From: an uncultured Verrucomicrobiota bacterium
Lineage (GTDB): Bacteria; Verrucomicrobiota; Verrucomicrobiia; Limisphaerales; UBA9464
Assembly (NCBI GenBank): GCA_903896505.1
Contig: CAITXU010000235.1
Span: 1 to 39,400, forward strand
Length of the DNA: 39,400 bases
Direction: 5' to 3'
Shown: positions 8,340-15,995 of the stretch, piece by piece
How the letters are laid out: each line of letters opens with the position of its first letter
Position numbering within the stretch: the stretch's first letter is position 1
The notes under the pieces: generated by a model
Told to the model about the DNA's origin: nothing
Seen by the model: the letters and a program-made list of their open reading frames with translations, nothing else
Databases searched by the model: none
Made by a program: the position numbers and the translations under genes

Positions 8340-9365
8340 CTACAATGGCACCGGTGTATCTGCAAAATCCCTGTGCTGAGCCGCCAACCGGGCAGCCGCC
8401 GCTTGAATACCCTGAACCAATTCAACCGGCTCCATCACCCGAGCCGCACCACCCCATCCCAACACCCAACGTTGGACCTCCTGCAGGCTCCCCAGCCGCA
8501 TTCGCAGTTCAACCTTTCCTTGAGCCAATTCCCGTAATGATTGCGAAGGATGCCACCGCTTTTCGCGGATATAGTCACTGACCGATTCCTCAAATCGTAT
8601 CACCACGTCGAATTCACCCACATGGGAGTGGACACCAAAACTGTCCCGTAATTGCTGGTCCAGTTGAAATTTCTCGGGTCGCGCAAACGTTTTCCCGGTG
8701 GGACTGGCCGCGAGAATCCGGACAGGTGCAAAGGTCCGAATGGCCTTGCGCGCATGATCATGGGCAAAGAGGTACCAATCACCGTTGATGTTCGCGACAT
8801 GGTAAGGGTCCACGATTCGATCCTCGGGTTCACGTGATCCCGGTTTTCGGTACCTGAGTCGCAATTGCTCCCGATTCTGGGCGGCCCGGAACAGGACCTC
8901 CATCACGGGCAGGTTGACCATCGGCTCGGCCGTTGTCCGGAAGGAAATGGTGTGATTGAGGTCGGCGAGGTTGAGCGAGACCGTCTCGGGCAGGGCCTGC
9001 TCCAGCTTTTTCAATGCCGCCACGAGTCGCTCTTCATACGGCGTACCGCGATACTGTTGAAGGGCTTTTTCCGCCACCAGCAAAGCCACCAATTCACCCT
9101 CGGAAATCTTCATGGTGGGAAAGGCTTCCACGGATTCCGTGTACCGAAATCCCTTTTGCTTTGCATCCCAGGCGATGGGCAAATTCATCCGGTCACGCAT
9201 GAACTCCAGATCGCGAAGAACTGTCTTGGGATTGACCTCCAAAGCTTCAGCGAGCTTGGTCGAATTGGGATATCGGTTCTCCACCAACGCGTCATGAATG
9301 CGCAACATCCGCTCCAAAGGTGGACGCGAGACTCCCTGAACGGTCGTGGCAGGTCTTGCAGGCAT
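8340..9365 (-). CDS. HTH and WYL domain transcriptional regulator
   Basis: DNA-binding regulator of the YafY/WYL type. The ATG at 9365 ([10 protein letters not shown]) was chosen, giving 341 residues; an upstream in-frame ATG at 9461 would add 32 unconserved residues and almost reach thyA. The N-terminal winged helix (about residues 15-75) has [44 protein letters not shown] sequence, followed by a linker and the WYL-type sensing domain (about 160-230, with [18 protein letters not shown]). A C-terminal domain resembles WCX ([21 protein letters not shown]). WYL regulators often respond to nucleic-acid ligands or DNA damage, but the ligand and targets here are unknown. It lies divergent from thyA across 100 bases, so it could act on that shared region; this is inference. 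Confidence 0.9.
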   Translation of the reverse strand: MPARPATTVQGVSRPPLERMLRIHDALVENRYPNSTKLAEALEVNPKTVLRDLEFMRDRMNLPIAWDAKQKGFRYTESVEAFPTMKISEGELVALLVAEKALQQYRGTPYEERLVAALKKLEQALPETVSLNLADLNHTISFRTTAEPMVNLPVMEVLFRAAQNREQLRLRYRKPGSREPEDRIVDPYHVANINGDWYLFAHDHARKAIRTFAPVRILAASPTGKTFARPEKFQLDQQLRDSFGVHSHVGEFDVVIRFEESVSDYIREKRWHPSQSLRELAQGKVELRMRLGSLQEVQRWVLGWGGAARVMEPVELVQGIQAAAARLAAQHRDFADTPVPL

Positions 9366-9465
9366 ATTGCAACGATGCGGACTTGGCAGTCGCTGCCCAG
9401 AAGAAAAAGGACCGATCTCGATCTCTTGCGCCTGGGGCAGAGCCTGGTCCATCTTTCTCAAATCG

Positions 9466-10263
9466 ATGCGACCTTATCTCGACCTTCTCCGACAAGTTCT
9501 CGAACAAGGACGTCCCAAGACGGATCGCACTGGAACCGGCACCATCTCCCTCTTCGGAGCCCAGACGCGTTACTCCCTGGTTGAGGGTTTTCCGTTGGTC
9601 ACCACCAAGAAGGTGCATTTGAAAAGTGTCCTCTGGGAGCTTCTCTGGTTCATTCAGGGGGGAACCAACGTGCGATGGCTCCAGGAACGCGGGGTCACCA
9701 TCTGGAATGAATGGGCTGACCCGAAAACCGGAGACCTTGGCCGGGTGTATGGTGCCCAATGGACAGACTGGCGACGACCTGATGGCGGGTCGCTTAATCA
9801 ATTGGATGAGGTGGTTTCACAAATCCGCCGTACCCCGGATTCGCGGCGGCTGATGGTCACCGCCTGGAATCCGGGGGAACTTCCGCTGATGCGCCTGCCC
9901 CCGTGCCATGCCCTCTTCCAATTCTATGTGGCGGACGGGGAGCTTTCTTGTCAGCTCTATCAGCGGAGCGCCGATCTATTTCTCGGTGTCCCGTTCAACA
10001 TTGCCAGCTACGCCGCCCTAACCATGATGGTCGCTCAGGTCACCGACCTGAAGCCAGGGGAGTTCATCCACACGTTGGGAGATGCCCACATCTACTCCAA
10101 CCACATCGACCAAGTCCGACTCCAGCTCTCCCGGGAACCTCGCCCCCTTCCCCGGCTCCGGCTCAACCCGTCGGTTCGAGAATTGCGTGACTTCCGGTAT
10201 GAAGATTTCAACTTGGAAAACTACGATCCGCATCCGGCAATCAAGGCGCCCGTCGCGGTCTAA
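9466..10263 (+). CDS. thyA: Thymidylate synthase
   Basis: Converts dUMP to dTMP using methylene-tetrahydrofolate; cytoplasmic homodimer. The start at 9466 ([15 protein letters not shown]) gives 265 residues, essentially the E. coli length; the longer open frame from 9346 is not conserved and runs into the divergent regulator. Family motifs are all present: DRTGTGT near residue 20, the active-site cysteine in [12 protein letters not shown] (about 146), [18 protein letters not shown] with dUMP-binding residues, and [10 protein letters not shown] near 210. It is the classical ThyA, not the flavin-dependent ThyX. folA is not adjacent; an acetyltransferase gene follows after 38 bases, perhaps in the same transcript. 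Confidence 0.97.
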   Translation: MRPYLDLLRQVLEQGRPKTDRTGTGTISLFGAQTRYSLVEGFPLVTTKKVHLKSVLWELLWFIQGGTNVRWLQERGVTIWNEWADPKTGDLGRVYGAQWTDWRRPDGGSLNQLDEVVSQIRRTPDSRRLMVTAWNPGELPLMRLPPCHALFQFYVADGELSCQLYQRSADLFLGVPFNIASYAALTMMVAQVTDLKPGEFIHTLGDAHIYSNHIDQVRLQLSREPRPLPRLRLNPSVRELRDFRYEDFNLENYDPHPAIKAPVAV

Positions 10264-10301
10264 CGAGACGCATTTCCCGTCGGATTTATTGGCCTTCATC
10301 C

Positions 10302-10817
10302 ATGATTCCGTCCCTTCTCATCCGCCCCGCTGTCCGTGGCGATTGCCAGTCCATTCTGGACATCTATAACGAGGCGGTCCTCAACACCACCGCCAGCTAC
10401 GACTACGAGCCCAGCACCCTCGAACGTCGCCTGGCATGGTTCGACGCCCATGAACGGGACGATTATGCCATTTGGGTGGCCGTTGATGAAGCAGCACCGC
10501 ACGGCCCACGTGTCATCGGGTGGAGTTCACTCAGTCGCTTCCACGACCGTCCCGGATACCGCTTCACCTGCGAAAACTCGATCTACGTCGCCGCAGAACG
10601 GCGCGGGAAGGGAATTGGAAATAAGTTGATGATTCCACTCATCACTTCGGCCCGTGAGCGGGGACTCCATGTCATCATTGCCGCGATTGACGCCAGCAAT
10701 GAAGCCAGCATTCGACTGCACGCAAAGCACGGCTTTCAAAAGGTCGCCCATTTTCGCGAGGTCGGTTTCAAGTTTGGGAGATGGCTGGATGTGGTGGACA
10801 TGCAACTGACATTTTAA
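10302..10817 (+). CDS. GNAT-family N-acetyltransferase, phosphinothricin acetyltransferase-like
   Basis: Small cytoplasmic acetyl-CoA-dependent N-acetyltransferase (171 aa). It has the N-terminal IRPAVRGDCQSILDIYNEAV, the acetyl-CoA-binding loop (RRGKGIGNKLM, about 102-112) and the C-terminal IDASNEASIRLHAKHGFQKV, a pattern typical of the PAT/Bar/YncA (MnaT) group. These enzymes acetylate phosphinothricin, methionine sulfoximine or related amino-acid analogues; the natural substrate here cannot be told from sequence. It follows thyA by 38 bases on the same strand and is followed by a strong hairpin that separates it from the convergent pilin gene. Confidence 0.9.
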   Translation: MIPSLLIRPAVRGDCQSILDIYNEAVLNTTASYDYEPSTLERRLAWFDAHERDDYAIWVAVDEAAPHGPRVIGWSSLSRFHDRPGYRFTCENSIYVAAERRGKGIGNKLMIPLITSARERGLHVIIAAIDASNEASIRLHAKHGFQKVAHFREVGFKFGRWLDVVDMQLTF

Positions 10818-10833
10818 AAAGCCATTGTGAAAT

Positions 10834-10860
10834 AAAAAAGGCACCCCGAAGGGTGCCTTT
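10834..10860 (-). terminator. Rho-independent terminator, best oriented for the pilin gene
   Basis: A perfect 10-bp stem AAAGGCACCC (10837-10846) / GGGTGCCTTT (10851-10860) encloses the tetraloop CGAA. Read on the minus strand the stem runs straight into a T-rich tract (TTTTTTATT), the classical form, so it ends the pilin-like transcript. It lies 19 bases after the acetyltransferase stop and may act weakly on the plus strand too, where no T-run follows beyond the stem. Confidence 0.85.
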
Positions 10861-10888
10861 CAAATTGCAGGAAACTCCCGCCAAACGA

Positions 10889-11716
10889 CTACAGCGTCCC
10901 GTTGTTGTTCGGGAAGATGAAGGTGATCGGGGTGGTTCCACCGTTGTTGATGGCGTCACGGAGCGCGTCACGGAGACGACCGCTGGACCATTGCTGAACT
11001 GAACCGTCACCGAGCAGACCGTTGCCTTGGGTGGAGTGGATGCCCTGGGAATAACCGATCTTCGTGGAATTGGCACCAGTAGCCGGGAGAGCGGCGATGT
11101 TGAAACCGGTTTGGCCCGTAGGAGCTCCCGTACCAGCAGGGTCGGTAGCAGCAGCGGAACCGGCACCACCGTAAAGCTTCGGAGTGGCAGCCGTGACGTC
11201 GTCGCTGATGTTGCGGTCGCCACCGAGGATGCTCTGGGGTTGCTCTTCAACCGCCGTCAGACCGACGAAGTAGCTGACGCCCTGATTGAGCTTGAACGCA
11301 TTGGTCGTGCTGACGATGGCTTGGAAATTCGGAGCTTGTCCTTTGGCAACGATACCACCCGTGGTGTCGCTGTCAGAGGGGCAGAAAATGACCTTGGGGG
11401 TGTTCAATTCGTTGGAAATAGCAGCGTAATGACGATAGACCTTCTGGTGAGTCAGATAGGTGTTCTTGTCATCCAACGTACCGCCGTTGTTCGTGTCAAT
11501 GTTCCACGGGAAACGTCCGGCGTTGTCAGTCGAGAAAATGCGGAACGCAATTCCTTGTTGCTTCAGGTTGTTGACGCAGGAAATACGCTGCGCCTTGGCT
11601 TTAGCTTTGGCCAGCGCCGGAAGGAGCATGCCAGCCAGAATCGCGATGATGGCGATAACGACCAGAAGCTCGATCAGCGTGAAAGCACTTTGCCGCGAGA
11701 TACGAGTACGGTTCAT
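10889..11716 (-). CDS. Type IV pilin-like/pseudopilin protein with H-X9-DG motif
   Basis: Envelope protein with a prepilin-type N-terminus. The ATG at 11716 ([10 protein letters not shown]) places a short basic leader before [19 protein letters not shown], the cleavage/methylation and assembly helix recognised by a prepilin peptidase; the residue before the cleaved Phe is Ala rather than Gly, and the +5 Glu is present. The longer open frame to 11782 adds unconserved residues. The body (275 aa in total) is Gly/Asn/Thr-rich. Near the C-terminus [12 protein letters not shown] fits the prepilin-associated H-X9-DG motif common in Planctomycetes, Verrucomicrobia and Lentisphaerae. These bacteria carry many such proteins; whether they form pili, secretion pseudopili or surface structures is often unknown. 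It has its own candidate promoter and a strong terminator and stands as a single gene, suggesting separate and perhaps high expression. Confidence 0.9.
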   Translation of the reverse strand: MNRTRISRQSAFTLIELLVVIAIIAILAGMLLPALAKAKAKAQRISCVNNLKQQGIAFRIFSTDNAGRFPWNIDTNNGGTLDDKNTYLTHQKVYRHYAAISNELNTPKVIFCPSDSDTTGGIVAKGQAPNFQAIVSTTNAFKLNQGVSYFVGLTAVEEQPQSILGGDRNISDDVTAATPKLYGGAGSAAATDPAGTGAPTGQTGFNIAALPATGANSTKIGYSQGIHSTQGNGLLGDGSVQQWSSGRLRDALRDAINNGGTTPITFIFPNNNGTL

Positions 11717-11753
11717 AGGTTTTATGATGAGTAAACGGAGTTGTGTGGCGCGA

Positions 11754-11782
11754 ATCATTGGGTGACAGACCTCATGAGTCAA
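11754..11782 (-). promoter_or_regulatory. Candidate sigma70-type promoter of the pilin-like gene
   Basis: On the minus strand TTGACT (11782-11777) and AATGAT (11759-11754) are separated by 17 bases, matching the -35 and -10 consensus at five and four of six positions. Transcription would start about 30 bases before the pilin ATG (11716). Seen by eye only; the spacing and position are good. Confidence 0.5.
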
Positions 11783-11960
11783 CGCCTTTTCATTGCATTA
11801 GCACTCGCAATGCCACTTTTCCGGAATGACTCAACACCAAGGCATTAGCAGGACAACAGCTCACTCGCATGCGTGAGAAACAATCCGCTCGTCCATTTTT
11901 CACGCCACTCTCCGATGGATCGTCGCTGATCAACGCGGATTCATTGCCTAGGCTGTGTTC

Positions 11961-12812
11961 ATGCAAGACACGATCTGGATGAACGGTCGGCTGATACCTG
12001 CTTCTGAGGCGGTTGTTTCCGTCTGGGACCGATCCTGGATGTACGGCGACGGCCTTTTTGAAACCCTTCGGATTCACCACGGAAGACCATTTCGATGGCC
12101 AGACCACTGGAGGCGCCTGAGCGACGGCGCCAGGCAGCTTCGACTCACACCGCCCTATCACGAGGGGGAACTGAAAGACGCCTTGGACCTCGTCGTTCAG
12201 GCCAATCAACTTGAATCCGGAATGGGACGCATTCACTTCAGTCGCGGTGTTGGAGTTCGGGGCTACTCCACTCGCGGAGCTCATTCTCCCGTCGTCGTGA
12301 TCGCAGCACTACCTTTCCCCCGCCCTCCTTCGAACAATTCCCAACGTCTCACACTTCATCTCAGCTCCATTCGATTGGTGACGGGAGACCCCGTCGGCGC
12401 CTACAAAACCGCCAGCAAACTCTCCATCATCCTGGCGCAATTGGAAGCGGAGGAGTCGGGTGCGTCGGGTGCTCTCTTGACCGATGGATTGGGTGACGTC
12501 GCAGAAACCTCCCGTGGAAACCTTTTCTGGGTCGAGCCTTCGGGCCGGATTGTTACTCCTCCACTTTCAACCGGAATCCTGGACGGTGTCACCCGCCGCG
12601 TCGTTCTCGAAATCTGCGAGGAATTGGACCTGAAACACGCGGAAGCTCGAATCACCCCCAACCAACTCATCGGCCAACGGGGCGCTTTTGTCACGGGCAG
12701 CGGCTTCGGGCTCGAGGCTGTCGCGGCAATTAATCAGACCCCCATGCCGCCGCCTGATCCCTTGGAACGACTCCAATCGCGATATCTTCAACGATTGGAA
12801 CTCGGACACTAA
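11961..12812 (+). CDS. Aminotransferase class IV (aminodeoxychorismate lyase or branched-chain aminotransferase-like)
   Basis: PLP-dependent fold-type IV enzyme, 283 residues from the ATG at 11961; a GTG six bases earlier is also possible. Family features are DRSWMYGDGLFETLR near the N-terminus, a Lys in AYKTASKLSIILAQ that should bind PLP, the ETSRGNLFWV segment, GILDGVTRRVVLE and the C-terminal FVTGSGFGLEAVAAI. The family includes PabC (p-aminobenzoate formation for folate), IlvE and D-amino acid aminotransferase. The length is closer to PabC or DAAT, but substrate residues cannot be assigned safely, so no symbol is given. It is divergent from the pilin gene and convergent with the phosphorylase gene, so it is probably a single transcription unit. 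Confidence 0.88.
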   Translation: MQDTIWMNGRLIPASEAVVSVWDRSWMYGDGLFETLRIHHGRPFRWPDHWRRLSDGARQLRLTPPYHEGELKDALDLVVQANQLESGMGRIHFSRGVGVRGYSTRGAHSPVVVIAALPFPRPPSNNSQRLTLHLSSIRLVTGDPVGAYKTASKLSIILAQLEAEESGASGALLTDGLGDVAETSRGNLFWVEPSGRIVTPPLSTGILDGVTRRVVLEICEELDLKHAEARITPNQLIGQRGAFVTGSGFGLEAVAAINQTPMPPPDPLERLQSRYLQRLELGH

Positions 12813-12879
12813 CTTCTGTCGACCCTCGACGCTGAATTCATGGGTGCCTCAACCCAACCGCGGCTGAATCGGCTGCCAT

Positions 12880-13731
12880 TCAAGCCTCACCGGAGTCACT
12901 CGAAAGCTCGGGAATCAACTCTCCGAGGAAACGCATCGCGTGGCTGGAACGTTGGCGGGCCAATTCCATCACATCAAGATGGGAAACGACCTGACCCTTT
13001 CCTCCAAGACCGGCAGCGGCGTTGGTAATGCAACTCAATCCGGCGACCCGCATTCCCAACTGACGGGCAACGATCGTTTCCGGAACCGTGCTCATTCCCA
13101 CAGCATCGGCGCCGAGAGTGGAAAATGCGCGGATTTCCGCTGGAGTTTCGAAACTGGGTCCACTCACGGCGACATAGACGCCCGCATGGGCCTTGACCTT
13201 GGCCCTCTTGGCCGCCGCCAGAGCCCGGTCGCGCAGCGACACGTCATAGGCCTGGGTTAAATCCACAAAACGATTCAGCCCGTCGGGTTCCGGCCCTCGC
13301 AGTGGATTGGCGCCCATCAGGTTGATGTGATCGGTCAGGACCATGAAGTCTCCCACTTTGAATCGTGGATTGATCCCGCCAGCTGCGTTCGTGAGCAAAA
13401 GGGTATCGATCCCCAACGCGGAGAGGACCCGGATGGGAAAGGTCGATTCCGCCATTTCGAATCCTTCGTAGTAATGCGCCCGACCGCTCAAGACAGCCAG
13501 AGGCACGCCTTTCCAGGCACCAATCAGAAGACGACCCGCATGGCCGTTGACGGTTCCCACGGAAAATCCGGGGAGGTCGCGGTAGGCGAATTCGCGCTCG
13601 ACCGTTAACGCCGACGTGGCCTCGCCAAACCCGCTTCCCAAGACCATGGCAACTCTTGGGCGGAGTTCACACCGCTTCTGGATGACAGAGGCTGTAGCTG
13701 CGGGCATGGGCAATCGGGGACGACGCGTCAT
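12880..13731 (-). CDS. Purine nucleoside phosphorylase (trimeric type)
   Basis: Cytoplasmic salvage enzyme splitting purine nucleosides with phosphate into base and (deoxy)ribose-1-phosphate. The 283-residue protein has the trimeric (PunA/mammalian-type) family motifs: VLGSGFGE phosphate loop, SGRAHYYEG, LLTNAAGGINPRF, VSGPSFETPAEIRAF with the purine-site Glu, GADAVGMSTVPETI and the base-binding Asn in CITNAAAG. ATG 13731 is used; a second ATG eight codons later would also leave the domain whole. It is convergent with the class IV aminotransferase and divergent from the MoeB-like gene. MTAP relatives share the fold, but the VGMSTVPE sequence fits PNP. Confidence 0.93.
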   Translation of the reverse strand: MTRRPRLPMPAATASVIQKRCELRPRVAMVLGSGFGEATSALTVEREFAYRDLPGFSVGTVNGHAGRLLIGAWKGVPLAVLSGRAHYYEGFEMAESTFPIRVLSALGIDTLLLTNAAGGINPRFKVGDFMVLTDHINLMGANPLRGPEPDGLNRFVDLTQAYDVSLRDRALAAAKRAKVKAHAGVYVAVSGPSFETPAEIRAFSTLGADAVGMSTVPETIVARQLGMRVAGLSCITNAAAGLGGKGQVVSHLDVMELARQRSSHAMRFLGELIPELSSDSGEA

Positions 13732-13836
13732 AAACCGAGGGTATCTGTTTCAGTCAGTTAGGCCAGACTCCAATCACTGGGACAAACTTTGTTTGGCCGG
13801 GCCTCAATCGACTCCTAACATGAACGCCGATTGGTT

Positions 13837-14991
13837 ATGACGATTGAACTGACGAACGAAGAAATCCGCCGTTACTCCCGCCACCTGATTCTCCCGGAGG
13901 TCGGCATGGCCGGTCAAAAAAAGATTCGGAATGCTTCGGTCCTGTGCATTGGTGCCGGGGGCCTGGGCTCGCCGATTGCCATGTACCTGGCCGCTGCGGG
14001 AATTGGGCGGATCGGTCTGGTCGATTTCGACGTGGTAGACCATTCCAATCTCCAGCGGCAACTGCTCCACACCGACGCCGACGTGGGCCGTTCCAAAGCT
14101 GAATCCGCCCGGGATACCATCCGAGAGTTGAATCCGAACGTCGCCGTGGAACTCCACCAGACGCGACTGACCTCGGAAAACGCGCTGGAGATTATCGGAA
14201 GCTACGACATCGTCGTGGATGGAACGGACAATTTCCCCACCCGTTATCTGACCAACGACGCCTGCGTCCTCCTGAAAAAGCCCAACGTTTACGGCTCCAT
14301 TTTCCGGTTCGAAGGACAGGCCAGTGTCTTCGCTCCCCACCTCGGCGGACCTTGCTACCGATGCCTCTATCCCGAGCCCCCTCCCCCGGGAATGGTTCCC
14401 AGTTGTGCCGAAGGTGGAGTCCTCGGGGTCCTCCCCGGCATCATCGGTTGTATTCAGACCACCGAAATCCTCAAACTGATTTTGGGCAAGGGGACGTCGC
14501 TCATGGGGCGGTTGCTCCTCTTTGACTCTCTGGAGATGAAATTCCGGGAACTCAAACTTCGCCGGGACCCCCGCTGTCCCATTTGCGGTCCCAATCCCTC
14601 GATTACGGCCTTGATCGACTACGAACAGTTCTGCGGCATCGTCCCGGAAACGGCGGAGCCCGACAAGAATCCGGACGAGGTCACGGTCAACCAGATGCGC
14701 CACGCGTTACAGCATCCGGACGAAGGTATTCGAGTGCTCGATGTCCGGGAGCCAGACGAATTTGAAATTGCGCGCGTGGAGGGTGTCACCCTCTTCCCGC
14801 TGAGCACTCTACCCCAACGGTTTACCGAACTGGACCCGAATCAACAGATTTACGTTCATTGCAAGTCCGGCAAACGCTCGATGAAGGCCCTCGAATTCCT
14901 TCGCCAACAAGGCTTCAAGTACGTCAAGTCGGTCAAGGGCGGCATTTCCGCGTGGAGCGACGAAATCGACCACTCGGTCCCGAAATATTAG
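13837..14991 (+). CDS. MoeB/ThiF-type sulfur-carrier adenylyltransferase fused to a rhodanese domain (MoeZ-like)
   Basis: E1-like enzyme that adenylates the C-terminus of a ubiquitin-like sulfur carrier (MoaD, ThiS or CysO type) and then helps load sulfur. The start is the ATG at 13837 (384 aa); a TTG two codons earlier was rejected. The N-terminal adenylation domain has GAGGLGS (39-45), the zinc cysteines C173/C176 (PCYRC) and C247/C250 (CPIC) and a candidate thioester Cys190 (MVPSCAEGG). The C-terminal rhodanese domain (about 285-384) carries the persulfide Cys342 in HCKSGKRS. The fusion resembles MoeZ/MoeBR and eukaryotic MOCS3/Uba4, in which one protein performs both steps. No moa, thi or carrier gene is adjacent, so the pathway served (molybdopterin, thiamine, cysteine or tRNA thiolation) is open. 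Confidence 0.92.
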   Translation: MTIELTNEEIRRYSRHLILPEVGMAGQKKIRNASVLCIGAGGLGSPIAMYLAAAGIGRIGLVDFDVVDHSNLQRQLLHTDADVGRSKAESARDTIRELNPNVAVELHQTRLTSENALEIIGSYDIVVDGTDNFPTRYLTNDACVLLKKPNVYGSIFRFEGQASVFAPHLGGPCYRCLYPEPPPPGMVPSCAEGGVLGVLPGIIGCIQTTEILKLILGKGTSLMGRLLLFDSLEMKFRELKLRRDPRCPICGPNPSITALIDYEQFCGIVPETAEPDKNPDEVTVNQMRHALQHPDEGIRVLDVREPDEFEIARVEGVTLFPLSTLPQRFTELDPNQQIYVHCKSGKRSMKALEFLRQQGFKYVKSVKGGISAWSDEIDHSVPKY

Positions 14992-15047
14992 TGGCAGCCT
15001 CGGTCCTGCGGACGGCGATTTAGCTTCGCTTCTGCGGAATTGACGGT

Positions 15048-15995
15048 TCACTGGCCCCCCTCACCACTGAGATTCTCTTCGAGTGGGAGAGGGGATGATC
15101 CCCGCAACGATTTGGGGCTTGCAGGAGCGCGTCCCTCCGCCGGAGGGCTCGGTATTCCCGGAAACAAATTGTTCCGTGGAAGTTGATGAGCAAGAACGAC
15201 GAATTGCTCCAGGCTTACCGCCTCGGCCCGGGCTTCACGCGGGATTCCGGCGGATGCAAATGCGGCGGCGAGGGATTCCTCCGTCCAAAGAAGTCGAAGT
15301 AACTTCCACATCATCTTCCGACGCTGGGAAAAGGCCTGCCGGATAATCTGAAGAAAGCGGCTGACCCGCTCACCCTCCACCAGTGGAACCGGACGTCGAC
15401 GGAGGCGAATACACGCCGAATCCACATCAGGGGGCGGAAAAAAGCAGGAGGCGGGAATCCGAAAAGACGATTCCACCATGTAACGCCATCCCAGCAGCAA
15501 CGAGAGCAATCCGTACTCTGGGGTCGATTCCTTGGCTCGGATGCGTTGCGCTACTTCGAGCTGAAGAGTAACGACAACCAAGGACGGTGCCGTTGGTCTC
15601 AACGCCATATCCACCAGCAATGGGGACCCCACCGAATACGGGAGATTCGCCACCACTTTGTATTCGGTCCAGTCGACGTTGGAGTTCCTCAGCACTTCGA
15701 GTGCATCGCCATGGATTAGGTTAAGGCCCGGCTCCCCCGCAAAACGCTTCTGAAGAACCGAGACAAGCCGCTGGTCCATTTCAATGGCCATCACCGGGCA
15801 CCCGGCACCGAGCAGGAGCTCCGTCAGGGGACCCAGCCCCGGTCCAATTTCCAGGACCGGCCCCGGAGGAACCAAATCCGCCGCCTGGATGATGCGCCGC
15901 AGCTGATTTCCGTCGTGGAGAAAATTCTGCCCCAGAGACTTGGTCAACCGCAGGTCGTGCTCGGCGATCCACCGCCGCATGTCAGTCAAGGTCAT
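15048..15995 (-). CDS. rsmA: 16S rRNA adenine dimethyltransferase RsmA with repeat-derived tail
   Basis: SAM-dependent methyltransferase that dimethylates two adjacent adenines in the 3' hairpin of 16S rRNA during 30S assembly; its loss gives kasugamycin resistance. It contains KSLGQNFLHD (19-28), the SAM loop VLEIGPGLGPLTELL (47-61), the acidic IEMD (71-74), HGDAL and the catalytic NLPYSV (117-122), then the C-terminal helical domain. Conserved sequence ends near residue 272 (FVVLAHQL), the usual family length, but the frame runs 43 codons further into a Pro/Ser/Gly-rich tail encoded by hairpin-forming, repeat-like DNA (15048-15175). The tail is probably accidental read-through into an intergenic element. 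The ATG overlaps the preceding aminotransferase stop (15992-15995), making rsmA the last gene of the queE operon. Confidence 0.95.
   Translation of the reverse strand: MTLTDMRRWIAEHDLRLTKSLGQNFLHDGNQLRRIIQAADLVPPGPVLEIGPGLGPLTELLLGAGCPVMAIEMDQRLVSVLQKRFAGEPGLNLIHGDALEVLRNSNVDWTEYKVVANLPYSVGSPLLVDMALRPTAPSLVVVTLQLEVAQRIRAKESTPEYGLLSLLLGWRYMVESSFRIPASCFFPPPDVDSACIRLRRRPVPLVEGERVSRFLQIIRQAFSQRRKMMWKLLRLLWTEESLAAAFASAGIPREARAEAVSLEQFVVLAHQLPRNNLFPGIPSPPAEGRAPASPKSLRGSSPLPLEENLSGEGGQ
15085..15175. repeat. Hairpin-rich, repeat-like element at the 3' end of rsmA
   Basis: Contains a near-perfect palindrome CCCTCCG-C-CGGAGGG (15133-15147) and GGGGA-TGA-TCCCC (around 15092-15104), separated by a linker. 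The translated text (PLPLEENLSGEGG, PSPPAEGRAP) is the kind produced when interspersed intergenic repeats are read as protein. I call it repeat-like from structure only; whether other copies exist cannot be seen, since no second copy was noticed in this window. Confidence 0.35.

Noticed and set aside
11797..11812. TTAGCACTC, one half of a CIRCE (HrcA) operator, upstream of the class IV aminotransferase
   Set aside because: The second half GAGTGCTAA is missing at the required 9-base spacing and no heat-shock gene follows; probably chance.
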